64,000 nt of DNA, taken from the NCBI GenBank assembly GCA_905116865.2, contig CAJHNH020000834.1, positions 139,001 to 203,000 of the forward strand, in the 5' to 3' direction. Under the pieces are notes generated by a model that was given only the letters and a program-made list of their open reading frames with translations, was not told where the DNA came from and ran no database searches. The position numbers were made by a program, and so were the translations under genes. This document shows, in pieces, positions 35,501-43,215 of this stretch; the stretch's first letter is position 1, and each line of letters opens with the position of its first letter. Source of the DNA: Candidula unifasciata. Taxonomy: Eukaryota > Mollusca > Gastropoda > Stylommatophora > Geomitridae.

Positions 35501-38500
35501 CACACGTGATGTCTTTAACTCAACGTAAACGTTTCCTCTCTTACTGTTCCCATCTTGACAGTCCACCTCAGCCCCAAACACTGACAACAGAAGGGAGAAT
35601 GTTCTACTATTGTACTATTTTCTTGTTTGATGAGGGAAGGTTCAGTCAATTGGGAGACAGAAAATATGGGCTGACACTTATTAAGATGTAACAAATACGG
35701 GGCTAAAACTGTCATCAGAAAGTGTCTTGTCGATCAGAATGGGCCATTATGCCTCTTCACAACTGACAACAGAGAGGATCATATAAATCAAATTAAACCA
35801 CAGAACTTTAACTAAAAAGCTTAACTAAGTTAGGATTGGGAGGGACTCAGACATTTCAATTAGATTTGTAGGAAACAAAAATGATAAAGTTTGGCAATGT
35901 TCAACCAGCTCCTATCTGAGTTATATTGTCGTCCATTTTCCTTTGTACATTCATTTTAGTTTTATCTTCCTTTGTGGTGTGTGCTCACACCCGTTTATGT
36001 TCTTCTTTGTCTTCAAGCTGTCGCTGCCCTTGTTGGGTCTTTCTTGTGCTTTTTTGGTTTCTTATGCTTCTAAGTCTTTGTGGGTTATTTCATGTCTGTT
36101 GTGGTTTTGTTGGTCCTGGTTTGGTCCAGACACTCAGACATGCCACAGCTGAATTTGGCAACAAAACACCACAACTTAAGGAAGGGGGGGAGGGGGATAT
36201 TTTGGCCACCAGGTAAGCACATAAAACACTATAAAATACAGGAAGAGGATACTATTGCCCTTGTTATGTGGTTTATGTGTGGAAATACGCGGTTGCCAAA
36301 ATGTCTAACTCTTCCCACGTGTGTGAGTTTTCTCTTCTCACCTTCGTTGAGTTTCTTAATCTCAGTTGAGTGGATTAATTTCTGGATACTAGCCTGACTG
36401 CAGTCACACCTGACTGATCAGTTTTGGAATACGTTATACTATTCTCTTATTTATCAGCCCAAGTGGTGTAACTCCTAGGTGCTCGCCTGTGGATCGGAAG
36501 GTTGTGACTTTGGTTTCTGACAAAGCAAAATGAAAAATTTTTTTTTTTACAAAACTGACTTTAGCTCCCAGGTTGACCCAGCCTTGAGTGGGTACCAGGT
36601 AAAATCATGAGAAGTAAAGGCAGCCAAGGTGATGCTGACCACATCACCCACCAAGTGCTAACTGGTCTATAAAATACAGGTCTAGCCCTATATGCCCAAT
36701 ACCTTAAAAGCGTGGAGAAGGATCCTTTACCTTCACCTGATTTCTAATGTTGCTGAGGGAAGTTTCTTCAGTCTTATCAGGCGGCAGAAAATAAGTGGGG
36801 CTAACAAACTGTAAAGATTTCATTAAACAATAATAACATCAACATCAAGTGCCTTGCCAACCGAAGTTGGCGATCATACTTTTCGCAACCTGTGACCATC
36901 AGCAGTATGTATCAGTTCATGCGCCGACAACCATCTTTACAAAAGGCTATCAAGAATCTTCTCACATTATCATTCTGTTTCTACAAATCTTTCTAGTGGT
37001 CACAACATGTTCAAGTTTTCCTCTTCTCATAGCAGGATGGCCAAATAATTATGAGGATTGTGATAACTAACTTTGTGCCATCACCACTTTCAAAACATAT
37101 CGGTTACTCATCCTGGCTATGCCAATAATGTTAAAATAGAGTAGATCTCCAACAGAAATCATCATAATTTAAAAATACACCAAGGAAACTAACCAATGGA
37201 ATGTGACCCAAGACGGGATCGAGCAACGCTGCAAAATGCCGTATTTGTATTTACACGTAATTTTGTGTCTCTGGCACCGCTACTTTTGTCTGCAAATATA
37301 GACAACATTGATCACTAACACTCTAATGACAAATCTGAACATACACACATCCAACATATGACAATATATGAAATAATGTGACATATTCAACAGGTGGCAT
37401 TATATAAAATAAAGCAACATATCCAATACATGACATCTGAAATAATGTGACACATTCAACAGATTGCATTATGCAAAATAACGTGACACATCTATTACAT
37501 GGCAATATTAAATGATGTTACATATTCAACACAATACAGTAAATGAAATAATCTGCTATATTCAACACATCACATTATATGAAATAATGTGCTATATTCA
37601 ACACATGGCACTATGTGAAATAATGTGCTATATTCAACACATGGCATTAAATGAAATAATGCACTAATTTCAAAACATGCCATTATATGAAATTATGCAC
37701 TATATTTAACACAAGACATTATATGAAATATTGCACTAATTTCAACACAAGACATTATATGAAATAATGCACTACATTTAACACAAGACATTATATGAAA
37801 TAATGCACTAATTTCAACACATGCCATTTTATGAAATAATGCACTATATTCAACACATGGCATTAAATGAAATAATGCACTAATTTCAAAACATGCTATT
37901 ATATGAAATTATGCACTATATTTAACACAAGACATTATATGAAATATTGCACTAATTTCAACACAAGACATTATATGAAATAATGCACTACATTTAACAC
38001 AAGACATATGAAATAATGCACTAATTTCAACACATGCCATTTTATGAAATAATGCACTATATTTAACACAAGACATTATATGAAATATTGCACTAATTTC
38101 AACACATGACATTATATGAAACAATGCACTAATTTCAACACATGACATTATATGAAATAATGCACTAATTTCAACACATGCCATTATATGAAATTATGCA
38201 CTATATTTAACACAAGACATTATATAAAATATTGCACTAATTTCAACACAAGACATTATATGAAATAATGCACTACATTTAACACAAGACATTATATGAA
38301 ATAATGCACTAATTTCAACACATGCCATTTTATGAAATAATGCACTATATTTAACACAAGACATTATATGAAATATTGCACTAATTTCAACACATGACAT
38401 TATATGAAATAATGCACTAATTTCAACACATGACATTATATGAAATAATGCACTAACTTCAACACATGCCATTATATGAAATTATGCCCTATATTTAACA

Positions 38501-41500
38501 CAAGACATTATATGAAATATTGCACTAATTTCAACACAAGACATTATATGAAATAATGCACTACATTTAACACAAGACATTATATGAAATAATGCACTAA
38601 TTTCAACACATGCCATTTTATGAAATAATGCACTATATTTAACACAAGACATTCTTTAAACTAATGCACTAATTTCAACACATGCCATTATATGAAATAA
38701 TGCACTAATTTCAACTCATGACATTATATGAAATAATGCACTAATTTCAACACATGACATTATATGAAATAATGCACTAATTTCAACACATGACATTATA
38801 TGAAATAATGCACTAATTTCAACTCATGACATTATATGAAATAATGCACTAATTTCAACACATGCCATTATATGAAATAATGCACTAATTTCAACACATG
38901 ACATTATATAAAATCACTTTATTGACAAGAGACAGTCATGTACATTCTGTGGGGTTTCTGTTGGGACAGGGATGGAGCAACTGTAGGGTGACCTGTTAGC
39001 ACAGGGATGGAGCAACTGTGGGGTAACCTGTTGGCACAGGGAAGGAGCAACTGTGGGGTAACCTGTTGGCACAGGGATGGAGCAATTGTGGGGTGACCTG
39101 TTGGCACAGGGATGGAGCAACTGTGGGGTGACCTGTTGGCACAGGGAAGGAGCAACTGTGGGGTGACCTGTTGGCACAGGGAAGGAGCAACTGTGGGGTG
39201 ACCTGTTGGCACAGGGAAGGAGCAACTGTGGGGTGACCTGTTTGCTATGAAGTTGAAACTGCGACTTCCTGATTAGATGAAGACTAATAAATATAGACAG
39301 AGCTGTCAAGCACTGAAAGTGTTACCCATTAAATGCCACATAGGGCTCACAGTCTATTTCTCCATTCTATTCTATCCTGTGCAATGTTTTCTTCATCCTT
39401 CTTCAATTCGTCCCATGTCAAATTCATCATTTTCCTCAGGTATTTGTTTCATAATGTATTGAGCTTTCATTCCATGTCCTTATTGGATCTCAAACTTCTA
39501 CTGGCATATGTTATAACTGGCAAGACAGACGTTGTGAGGGCCCTCTGGCAGCGAGTGAACAGTGCAGAAGCACAAACAGATCATTACGATCTGAGGAAAA
39601 TGGCGCTGCGAGGAGTTACCAGGGGATCTGGCCGATGCTCAACACTCAAGAGAAGGGCGAGACAGAAATACAATCAGACACTGGTGCTATCAGAATTATA
39701 ACTATTCGCTTTCTGCTGAAGATGGGGACTGACTGCTTATGGAGGTGTCCTGAGTGCAATGATGTTGATTCCTAATTTGACATGTTAAAACTGAAATAAC
39801 ATTAGAATTAAAAATAAGTAACTTGGTTCTAAAGCTAAATAATTTAGAGTTCCATATTTTGTTTGGGCTTTTAAAAGCTGCTAATGCCTTGCTAGTGCGT
39901 GTAAACATTTCTTTCTCTGTATTTCCTTGACTTAATTACTGTTTGTCTTTAGTATTATATATGCTTCATCTGTTATTAGTGTAGTCAGCATCACGCGGGT
40001 ACATAACATCACACAGGTAACCAACTAACCTGCTGTCACATACTGCTCAAACTTGAACCCCCAGGCACACATCTCTTCCTGTTTTGGAGTCCTCTCCTGA
40101 ACCTCCTGTTTTTTCCTTTCTGTGTCGAACTCACACATGAAATATGTCCCTCTGAAGCGGACAACCGCCACCAACAAGTCTTCACGATTCTCGTAAGGGA
40201 TGCAGAGAAGACGAGTCAGAAGCCCTCTCCAGCAAATAAAATCTGTATTGAGACTAACAAGAATATACAACTGTTAATGTTATTTGCTTTAAAATATCGC
40301 CCCCCCCCCCCTTTACCCCCCACCAGGTTTTAGGCTTCATTCTGGAGAACAAAGAATACTCACTGTTCCCCTAACAAGCATGTCTTAGGAGGCCACTAAT
40401 TAAGGCAATTTCTTTCAAAGTCAGAGTGCATCTGCCTAAAAAGCAAGGAACCAACAGTCTACATACAAGTAAGCCAGATCTGTAAAATAGATGCACAAGC
40501 AAACCTCAAGTTCTGGAGCAAGAAAAAAATCCAGGAGTGGAGAAGAGCAACCAGAACTTTCTGCTGAAATTGAAAGATGGTGAACACTAAGAGAAGATGT
40601 ATAACAATAACAACAGCTCTTTATCATTTAGTTGCCTTGTGCAATCCCAGCCGTGGATGATTTGTCTCGCATTGGTTTCAATAGAAGTACAGAGAGCTGA
40701 CTGTTTAGCAAGCAATGGCAAACTAAAAATTCCTTGGACAGCCAAAATAAGCATCCCAGATGTTTTGAAAGAGGCGAGGGCTCAAAGACAATTTATCACA
40801 AGCACGAGAAAAAGACAATCATAATTTTTCTGGTCATGTTATGAGAAGAAGAAAATCGGAGTATGCTGTGACCATGGGAAAGATTCATGGAAAAAGAAAC
40901 AGAGAAAGACAATGCAAGAAATTCTGAACCAGAGGAAGACAATGCTAGAAATTCTAAACCAGAGGAAGACAATGCAAGAAATTCTAAACCAGAGGAAGAC
41001 AATGCAAGAAATTCTGAACTTTTGTCACAGTAAAGAGGAGTTTGAGCACATGAAATGGTACATACTGTTGAAGAGGCATAATCATACATGCCAGTCGGCA
41101 AGGTACAAAGGTTATTGCCAAAACACTGATAAGAGAATTAGGGACAGTCAATATTATGCCAGCTGCATAAAGGGGCACCAACACAAAAGACATATAGTGG
41201 GAGAGGAGCCGAAATAACTGACAGGCTTGGGGGTCAAAGTGCCTGGAATCACAGACCCTATCTCCCCTAGCTGCATTTACTTTCCAGTACCCGATTTCAG
41301 TCGTTGGAAGTAAAGGCGGTCGCCGTGATGTTGGCGACATCATCCACTGTGTGGCGACTGATCTATAAAAGGATGATGGCGTTGGTTCTGCAATGTCCTG
41401 TCAAATTTGGCCAGTAAGCTGGACTGCTTCGGCCGGCTTAGTGGGGCGTAGTGGGAGTTATGTCCCTTCGCGTCCCCTCGCCAAACTCAAAACAAGTCGC

Positions 41501-42770
41501 GGAAAAAATCACGAATCAAATGACATACTTACCTATCATCATCCGGGTGCGTGTAGGGCTGCGTAGGGTTGCGTCTAGGGTTACCTATCATCATACGGTT
41601 GCGCGTAGGGCTGTGCAGGGTATCTATTATCATCATCATACGGTTGCGTGTAGGGCTGCGTAGGGTGTCTATCATCATCATCATACAGTTGCGTGTGGGG
41701 TTGCGTCGGGATTGGCTTAGCAGTAGGGTGAGGGATTTGGGTTAGGGGTAGGGTTAGGTTTAGGGTTAGGGTTAGGGTTAGGGTTAGATGTAAAAATTGT
41801 CACGTAGGAGGTCGAAATACTGGCCGACAATCTGATGCTTGTGGGAGTGGCGCCACTGGAAGTGTGCCAAATATGACGGCAATAGCGCGCGGCTGGTGCC
41901 CAATCGGTGGCGACTTGTCCGTGTCAGTAGCATCCACCGTCCGTCGACTGTTTGCGCGTGCATGCGACTGTGCGCGATTGTAGGGAACTACGGCGTCACA
42001 ATTGTCACATCTAACGCTACACCTAACCCTAACCCTAACCCTCATCTTACGCAAACAACCAACCTACACGCAATAAGCAGCCCTACACGCAACGGTAGGA
42101 CGATGATAGACACCCTACGGAACCCTACACGCACCCGGATGATGATAGGTAAGTATGCCATTTGATTCGTGACTTTTTCCGCGACTTGTTTTGAGTTTGG
42201 CCAAGGGACATAACTCCCACTAAGCCCCGCTAAGCCGGCCGAAGCAGTCCAGCTTACCGGCCAAATTTGACAGTAGAGCCGGATTTACAACTAACTTTAA
42301 CTTCACTTCACTTAGTAAGCATATGAACAATGATAGCTTAAAATGTACCTGTCAAATACATTAGGAATATCTGCCTGTTCTGTTCCATGTTTCAATGTTT
42401 TGCTGTCTGAAGTTGTCTCCAATTTCTGGCGAGACATAAACTTGTGTTTATTACACATAATCCACCGAAGTAGATCGTCCAAATACTCTTTCTTGGTTTC
42501 ATCCCGCTTTATCATATCACCATAACCACTTCTCAAATCAAATAAACATCTCTTCCAGTCAGCAGGAGGAGAAAACACCCTCAACTGACTTGAGTCGTGC
42601 CGAAACTGTCTTCTGGCATCTAAACTAAAACATCCATTCTCTACCGGTTCTCTAAAGTAAGGAAACGCCTTGTCAAACAGTTGCGGGTACGTCTTGAGAC
42701 GATCATTACGTCCAGTGCTCTTGCTGTGTTTGTCACCATGTTCCAGTGGTATATTTGCTTGTCTTTTCAT
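23388..42770 (-). CDS. DXO: DXO/Rai1-family decapping exoribonuclease, seven exons
   Basis: DXO removes incomplete or non-canonical (NAD-type) 5' caps and degrades the RNA 5' to 3'. Minus-strand exons are 42770-42360 (end uncertain), 40270-40030 (start uncertain), 37268-37194, 35580-35466, 26551-26416, 24990-24908 and 23529-23388. They give about 400 codons, the usual family length. The ATG at 42770 has an in-frame TAA two codons upstream. Family landmarks appear in order: FPYFREPVENGCFSLDARRQ, FICWRGLLTRLL, FRGTYFMCEFD, KFEQY, NTNTAFCSVARSRLGSH, the metal-binding AEVDC and VELKTS motifs, KWWAQSFL and the C-terminal FLPDW. All catalytic acidic residues and the ELK lysine are present, so the enzyme looks functional. 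It converges with NUF2. The 3' UTR appears to run into hairpin repeats, with a possible AATAAA complement at 22906-22911. Confidence 0.92.
23690..23960 (+). mobile_element. Possible tRNA-derived SINE (family S5)
   Basis: TGGTGAAGTGGTCAAGCCG followed by GGTCATGGGTTCATTTT is tRNA-like in spacing (A and B boxes). The body has GTGTGACACCCTCGGCAGCC. Only one copy in the window and no clear duplication. It lies in the last DXO intron. Confidence 0.45.
24350..24860 (+). mobile_element. S3 dispersed repeat, interrupted
   Basis: The 5' part (GGTTTCTGGACCCTCTTTGG, AATAGACCTACTTCCT) at 24355-24415 and the 3' part (GAAGTGCATTTGCATGAAGG, ATACAAATAAGCCATATATG, GAATGCTAAGAAGAAG) at 24655-24860 are separated by about 240 bp of other sequence. 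Last DXO intron. Confidence 0.6.
24908..24990 (-). CDS. DXO: DXO exon 6
   Basis: Acceptor tgtgttcgccag and donor GAGAG|gtagtt. It has 27 codons plus two bases: PWKPSVCFNFLEAFLQFVKA then NITTDDER. This matches the conserved W.PSVC.NF..AFL.F helix. Phase agrees with both neighbours. Confidence 0.9.
25450..25745 (-). mobile_element. S3 dispersed repeat, antisense copy
   Basis: The minus strand carries GGGTTCTGGAGCCTCATTTG, AATAGCCCCACTGCTGCCCT and the 3' body ending at TTTACAATCGGTGAGCGCG. Lies in a DXO intron. Confidence 0.65.
25850..26110 (+). mobile_element. LINE RNase H-end fragment
   Basis: Nucleotide similarity to 39510-39705: GGCTCAGGAGAATGGTGCTG, AGGAGTGACCATGGGGTCTG, AAGGTGAGATCAATATACAA. 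Reading frames are broken. In a DXO intron. Confidence 0.5.
26416..26551 (-). CDS. DXO: DXO exon 5
   Basis: Acceptor catctcaacaacag and donor AAA|gtaagt. It has one base plus 45 codons encoding FKLIKWWAQSFLIGIPRIVC then GFRDDNGVVQTLQNYPVHEI. KWWAQSFL.G.P....GFR is a hallmark of animal DXO. It lies 8.9 kb from exon 4 because the intron contains an LTR element and a mariner. Confidence 0.92.
27301..27545 (+). repeat. Truncated 5' LTR (U3 portion only)
   Basis: Matches 33043-33285 almost base for base, then switches abruptly to gag coding sequence after agaatatt. The remaining roughly 480 bp of LTR, with TATA box, transcription start and U5, are absent here. Confidence 0.9.
27451..29895 (+). 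CDS. gag-protease-integrase N-terminus of the gypsy element
   Basis: Open for 814 codons. About the first 31 codons read through LTR sequence, so the apparent ATG is not the native gag start. Next come a Glu/Lys-rich helical stretch (about residues 32-90) and the capsid-like gag region. A CCHC knuckle CYNCGCYNHVKKDC lies near 343-356, with two other Cys/His clusters flanking it. The protease active site DTGA is near 441-444. An integrase HHCC zinc-binding module is near 754-794 (H, H, C, C). A long linker of about 250 residues between protease and integrase has no recognisable domain. The frame ends just after the integrase zinc module and overlaps the next ORF by 10 bases, offset by one base at an A7 run (29872-29878). 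Confidence 0.88.
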   Translation: MIVHRICVKCELSRARHDFQQWEIRENESRILKEQELNLEREKIAASIQTEKEKTEAQIRTKEMENDSRREAAIQKEKLKEEENKFKKYAGIVRNFSEKDDIGSYISSFLLQMRFHDVPKDQWAIIFQKHLAFEPLKILETVPEHLRLDFDYIKDRIMRHYDLHEAGYRKKFLDLKPKSDQTFTDYFSEVQNIFDKWIDSANVRDNYKLLVDLLLRNKMLESLPKPMSTFLRENKPTSLKELENLDENYFSAHREIFISNPVPDIETGASASYDKGRYNQGANPHKNKTTFNKKWQMTYCKYCQKSHPNDKMCDRNPCYKDYVDKLFNRRTQRLRLYKDAIKCYNCGCYNHVKKDCLFRRKFKEANISQAMSDSDSDTEPFETNAVTVETCPVCQQFHEEDSLPCGHNIPVQEANSATNTHGTLKLYRGIVNGRITTILRDTGATISGIHKDLIKPEDITNKHVNCRTFGGTIEKYKLAFVNVKTPFFQGRLKVAVLSAPCTGLILGNEKGLREMSEQEIFQWEKENIKELKEREKLNTSDQDFCHSVNAVVQMNESDCVQNREQLIGHEKFENIGMKEVKNAKDEKKLLGVRETPIVLNEREMMNIEKVNNPSNLKVSSSVKLCENDNFQSCKTDLIQLSDPSAPQLAAAVTRSMTDTIQQKLREENLTTELVPITKENINSQREFQDAQVSDPSLKKCFDLVHTDPVVKKFATWKFIVSKNVLLRIYQKGPKVYKQTVLPQKFRPKALSLAHDSIFSGHMGITKTKKRILSTFYWPGFSKDVKNYVRSCDTCAKTTQKRREPKGSKKRLQCK
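29886..30737 (+). CDS. Integrase catalytic core and C-terminal domain of the gypsy element
   Basis: Continues the integrase begun in the preceding frame and has no native start of its own. The DDE triad is intact: D17 (AIDIVG), D77 (SDKGTQF) and E113 (LVENLNK), with 35 residues between the last two, as in retroviral-type integrases. WSGPFVV near the C-terminus is the GPY/F module. The last residues shift frame relative to the next ORF within an A6T5 tract at about 30709-30719; the overlap is 8 bases. Placement upstream of reverse transcriptase is the distinguishing feature of this element. Confidence 0.88.
   Translation: MQIGLIASRPFEQVAIDIVGPLPVTSAKGNRFILTFIDVATKWPECVPLKFITSNDIQEALLTIFSRVGFPEVIVSDKGTQFTSWATKAFNNWLGIKQNFTTPYHAQANGLVENLNKSIKTMLARISFEHPQSWDTLLPAIMFAYREIPHSSTGFSPFELVYGANPRGPLQLYNKLITGKTETDTEKSAYESVTDLRNKIMIACQQANEAMKEASLKQRQYANRIARLVKYNPGDEVLLLLPKKSDKLSIEWSGPFVVTRKISDVDYEIKINEKLKNFSCKHA
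30730..32274 (+). CDS. Reverse transcriptase-RNase H of the gypsy element
   Basis: 514 codons. RT motifs are LVVVKKKDGSLRLCVDYRKL, KIDLSKGYWQI (D188), LPFGLINAP and YMDD (248-251); most Ty3/gypsy elements have Y(V/I)DD, so the methionine is noteworthy. RNase H follows, with D399 (SDASGH), E440 (FEQEAL) and D465 (TDN), and the protein ends TDNHLPDIMSRL. The frame matches that of the gag ORF, so the two single-base offsets cancel. No env ORF follows: 32275-33028 is non-coding 3' sequence. Confidence 0.92.
   Translation: MLKPYFRRSLFMSDDDVLDAILCNVINEELPDVIEEDIPTPSTKNEVYWKSIKLNEELSENEKAKLWSIIFHYKDIFTNKPGKTNIISYDIQLNSSVPVKSKPYVIPIHYIDKVISELQQLQQEGIIEDSTSNYSSPLVVVKKKDGSLRLCVDYRKLNQITYLETEPIPSSDEIIQELYNSKFFTKIDLSKGYWQIPLTPEAVKYTSFQTSIGLKQWLRLPFGLINAPKIFTKMVRKLLYAIPHVTAYMDDICIHTKTLHDHCTTLQKVLSRINDAKLTVNPLKTEIAYTKIDYLGHVICEGLVQTDENIVSKILKIQKPKTKKQLQSLLGLINYYGKFIPNLATLTSPLSELLKNQQLKKSDWNETHEEILVKIKNCFSKYPILRQPDPSKRFFLQSDASGHTIASMLAQKHSQTLLPVMYMSQKLNQTQQKYNTFEQEALALVISLKKFQKFLLGKEFTILTDNLGLTKLLTIDANSNPRVYRWALLISQFKFNIEHIKGTDNHLPDIMSRL
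32275..33028 (+). other. Non-coding 3' region of the gypsy element with internal duplication
   Basis: No ORF of note. Two imperfect GC-richer units at about 32655-32750 and 32765-32840 share a GGAGCCA/TAGAGCCA...TCTTCCGCAC...GGGGTGCC pattern. They stand out from the AT-rich surroundings and may be a tandem duplication. Confidence 0.55.
33029..33042 (+). promoter_or_regulatory. Polypurine tract (plus-strand primer)
   Basis: GGGGTGGGGGAGAA lies immediately 5' of the 3' LTR. This is the position and composition expected of the primer for plus-strand DNA synthesis. Confidence 0.85.
33043..33764 (+). repeat. Full 3' LTR of the gypsy element
   Basis: Begins TGTAGTGAG directly after the polypurine tract and ends ATCGCA directly before the AACAT target duplication. 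It contains a TATA box at 33310-33317 and a possible ATTAAA polyadenylation signal at 33631-33636, consistent with U3-R-U5. Confidence 0.9.
33310..33317 (+). promoter_or_regulatory. TATA box in 3' LTR
   Basis: TATATAAT about 270 bp into the LTR. It is the only copy left, since the equivalent part of the 5' LTR is deleted. It points out of the element toward the neighbouring mariner. Confidence 0.6.
33905..35196 (-). mobile_element. mariner DNA transposon, full length, degenerate transposase
   Basis: 1,292 bp, the usual mariner size, flanked by TA (33903-33904 and 35197-35198). About 30-bp imperfect terminal inverted repeats share AGTCAATAAGTAAG. Minus-strand translation gives a recognisable transposase broken by several stops, including AAIGCSHSSSYTVMHERFKF, VCSRWVPRQLMDEHKMNRLG, HDSARPHRAQ and NPDLAPSDFHLFGPLK. 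It lies 135 bp beyond the gypsy 3' LTR target duplication, in the same DXO intron. Confidence 0.88.
34621..34818 (-). pseudogene. mariner transposase fragment (helix-turn-helix part)
   Basis: The longest open stretch of the dead transposase. It covers the HTH DNA-binding region and the WVPRQL linker that precedes the DD34D catalytic core. Confidence 0.75.
35466..35580 (-). CDS. DXO: DXO exon 4 with catalytic EVD and ELK
   Basis: Acceptor ccttctgttgtcag and donor TGCAA|gtatgt. It encodes VFGAEVDCQDGNSKRGNVYV then ELKTSRVIESQRQYENFCK. AEVDC and ELKTS supply the divalent-metal ligands and the lysine of the DXO active site. Confidence 0.9.
36455..36740 (+). mobile_element. S1 SINE copy
   Basis: Plus-strand head GCTCGCCTGTGGATCGGAAG, body GAGTGGGTACCAGGTAAAAT and tail region AGCCCTATATGCCCAATACC match the complete S1 copy. 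The B-box is degraded. Lies in a DXO intron. Confidence 0.75.
37194..37268 (-). CDS. DXO: DXO exon 3 (75 nt)
   Basis: Short exon found by looking for the residues missing between exons 2 and 4. Acceptor gtgccagag and donor ATTG|gttagt. It encodes TKLRVNTNTAFCSVARSRLG followed by SHSI. This matches the family block .VNTN.AFCSV.RSRLGSH, and phases fit both neighbours. An AT-rich satellite begins about 50 bp away in the intron. Confidence 0.88.
37330..38915 (+). repeat. AT-rich satellite, 36-bp unit, in DXO intron
   Basis: About 44 units of AATGCACTAATTTCAACACA plus TGACATTATATGAAAT. A multi-unit block with TATATTTAACACAAGACATT and ACTACATTTAACACAAG variants recurs near 37690, 37905, 38190 and 38485, a higher-order structure. 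Begins about 60 bp from DXO exon 3. Confidence 0.95.
38955..39245 (+). repeat. Minisatellite, 36-bp unit
   Basis: Eight near-identical copies of GTTGGCACAGGGATGGAGCA plus ACTGTGGGGTGACCT. Directly follows the AT-rich satellite and is unrelated in sequence. Confidence 0.93.
39490..39705 (+). mobile_element. LINE RNase H-end fragment
   Basis: GKTDVVRALWQRVNSAEAQT then RGVTRGSGRCSTLKRRARQK and a stop. Same module as the minus-strand piece at 2800-3010. Confidence 0.6.
39705..39910 (-). mobile_element. LINE RT-thumb fragment
   Basis: Minus-strand RTSKALAAFKSPNKIWNSKL and FRTKLLIFNSNVISVLTC match the segment preceding LLYG(S/A)ETW in LINE RTs. Confidence 0.6.
40030..40270 (-). CDS. DXO: DXO exon 2
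   Basis: The donor GCAG|gttagt is clear. The acceptor is either attaacag (start 40270, phase 0, fits exon 1) or the more T-rich ctcaatacag (start 40242, which needs one base from the previous exon). It contains DFICWRGLLTRLL, the FRGTYFMCEFDTE active-site strand and the WGFKFEQYVTA segment. Confidence 0.85.
40370..40592 (+). mobile_element. S3 dispersed repeat
   Basis: CATGTCTTAGGAGGCCACTA, CAAAGTCAGAGTGCATCTGC, GTAAGCCAGATCTGTAAAAT, CAAGTTCTGGAGCAAG. Close to DXO exon 2. Confidence 0.7.
40635..40732 (+). mobile_element. S2 SINE fragment
   Basis: GATTTGTCTCGCATTGGTTT and AGCAAGCAATGGCAAACTAA match the S2 body. The head is truncated. The continuation after a LINE scrap may be GTTGGTTCTGCAATGTC at 41381-41397. 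Confidence 0.55.
40830..41025 (+). repeat. LINE scrap expanded into a 30-bp minisatellite
   Basis: VMRRRKSEYAVTMGKIHGKR is a LINE C-terminal motif, followed by about four copies of a roughly 30-bp unit AGAGGAAGACAATGCAAGAA... The minisatellite appears to have grown out of the LINE sequence. Confidence 0.6.
41265..41375. mobile_element. Inverted S1 SINE fragments abutting the foldback element
   Basis: Antisense body (GCTGCATTTACTTTCCAGTA) is followed by sense body (GAAGTAAAGGCGGTCGCCGT ... GACTGATCTATAAAA), a small inverted arrangement of two S1 pieces. Confidence 0.5.
41398..42274. mobile_element. Foldback/MITE-like element with long inverted repeats and TTAGGG-type arrays
   Basis: The ends are CTGTCAAATTTGGCC and its exact reverse complement. 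About 160 bp at each end are near-identical in inverted orientation. Inside them are modules of TTGCGTGTAGGGCTGCGTAGGG plus (CAT)n, more on the left arm than the right, then telomere-like arrays (TTAGGG on the left, 41735-41786; CCCTAA on the right, 42021-42042), pointing toward a unique 200-bp centre. No transposase ORF. Direct target duplications are unclear. Located in DXO intron 1, 85 bp from exon 1. Confidence 0.75.
42360..42770 (-). CDS. DXO: DXO exon 1 with start codon
   Basis: The ATG at 42770 begins MKRQANIPLEHGDKHSKSTG. The exon carries FPYFREPVENGCFSLDARRQ, VFSPPADWKRCLFDLRSGYG and the DDLLRWIM helix of the DXO N-terminal fold. Two donors are possible: AAT|gtattt (exon end 42360, phase 0) and ACAG|gtacat (42349, phase 2). 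Only the first agrees in phase with a visible exon-2 acceptor, so the border is provisional. Confidence 0.85.
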
Positions 42771-43124
42771 CACTTAAAATATAACCGATATCACTATCAT
42801 GTTTATAACACAATCAAGCCGCGAGCACACTGGTTAAACAGCAGAACTAAACACACAGAAAAAAAAGACAACTCGTCAGACTTCTGCTGAACTTGTAAAG
42901 TTGAGTAGAGTACGTTCCCTTGTACCAAAACTGAACTCTCGGAAAGAGACCCAAAAAAAAAAAATCGAAATACTGTCCCTAAAAACGTCATGTTTTCTTT
43001 TAAAGGGGTGGGGCGGGGGCTCCAAACACCCCTCTACCAAGGCTCTACAAATGTGCTATGCATAAATAGAAGAAAAAGGGAACATATGTTGCTGGACCTA
43101 TATCCGATAGAACAGTTGGTGGTC

Positions 43125-43215
43125 TGTGTGTGGGTGATGTAGTCAACCGGCAGTCGTTACTTCCTATGACTTTACCTGGCACCCATTTAAGGCTAGGTCG
43201 ATCTAGGAGCAAAGG
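43125..43215 (-). mobile_element. S1 SINE body fragment
   Basis: GGGTGATGTAGTCAACCGGC, TTACCTGGCACCCATTTAAG and GGTCGATCTAGGAGC match the antisense S1 body. Confidence 0.6.

Noticed and set aside
38960..39245. CRISPR-like direct repeats of 36 bp
   Set aside because: No unique spacers; units are contiguous and the genome is animal.
41735..42042. Chromosome end suggested by TTAGGG
   Set aside because: Short, inverted pair inside a foldback element and within a DXO intron, so interstitial.
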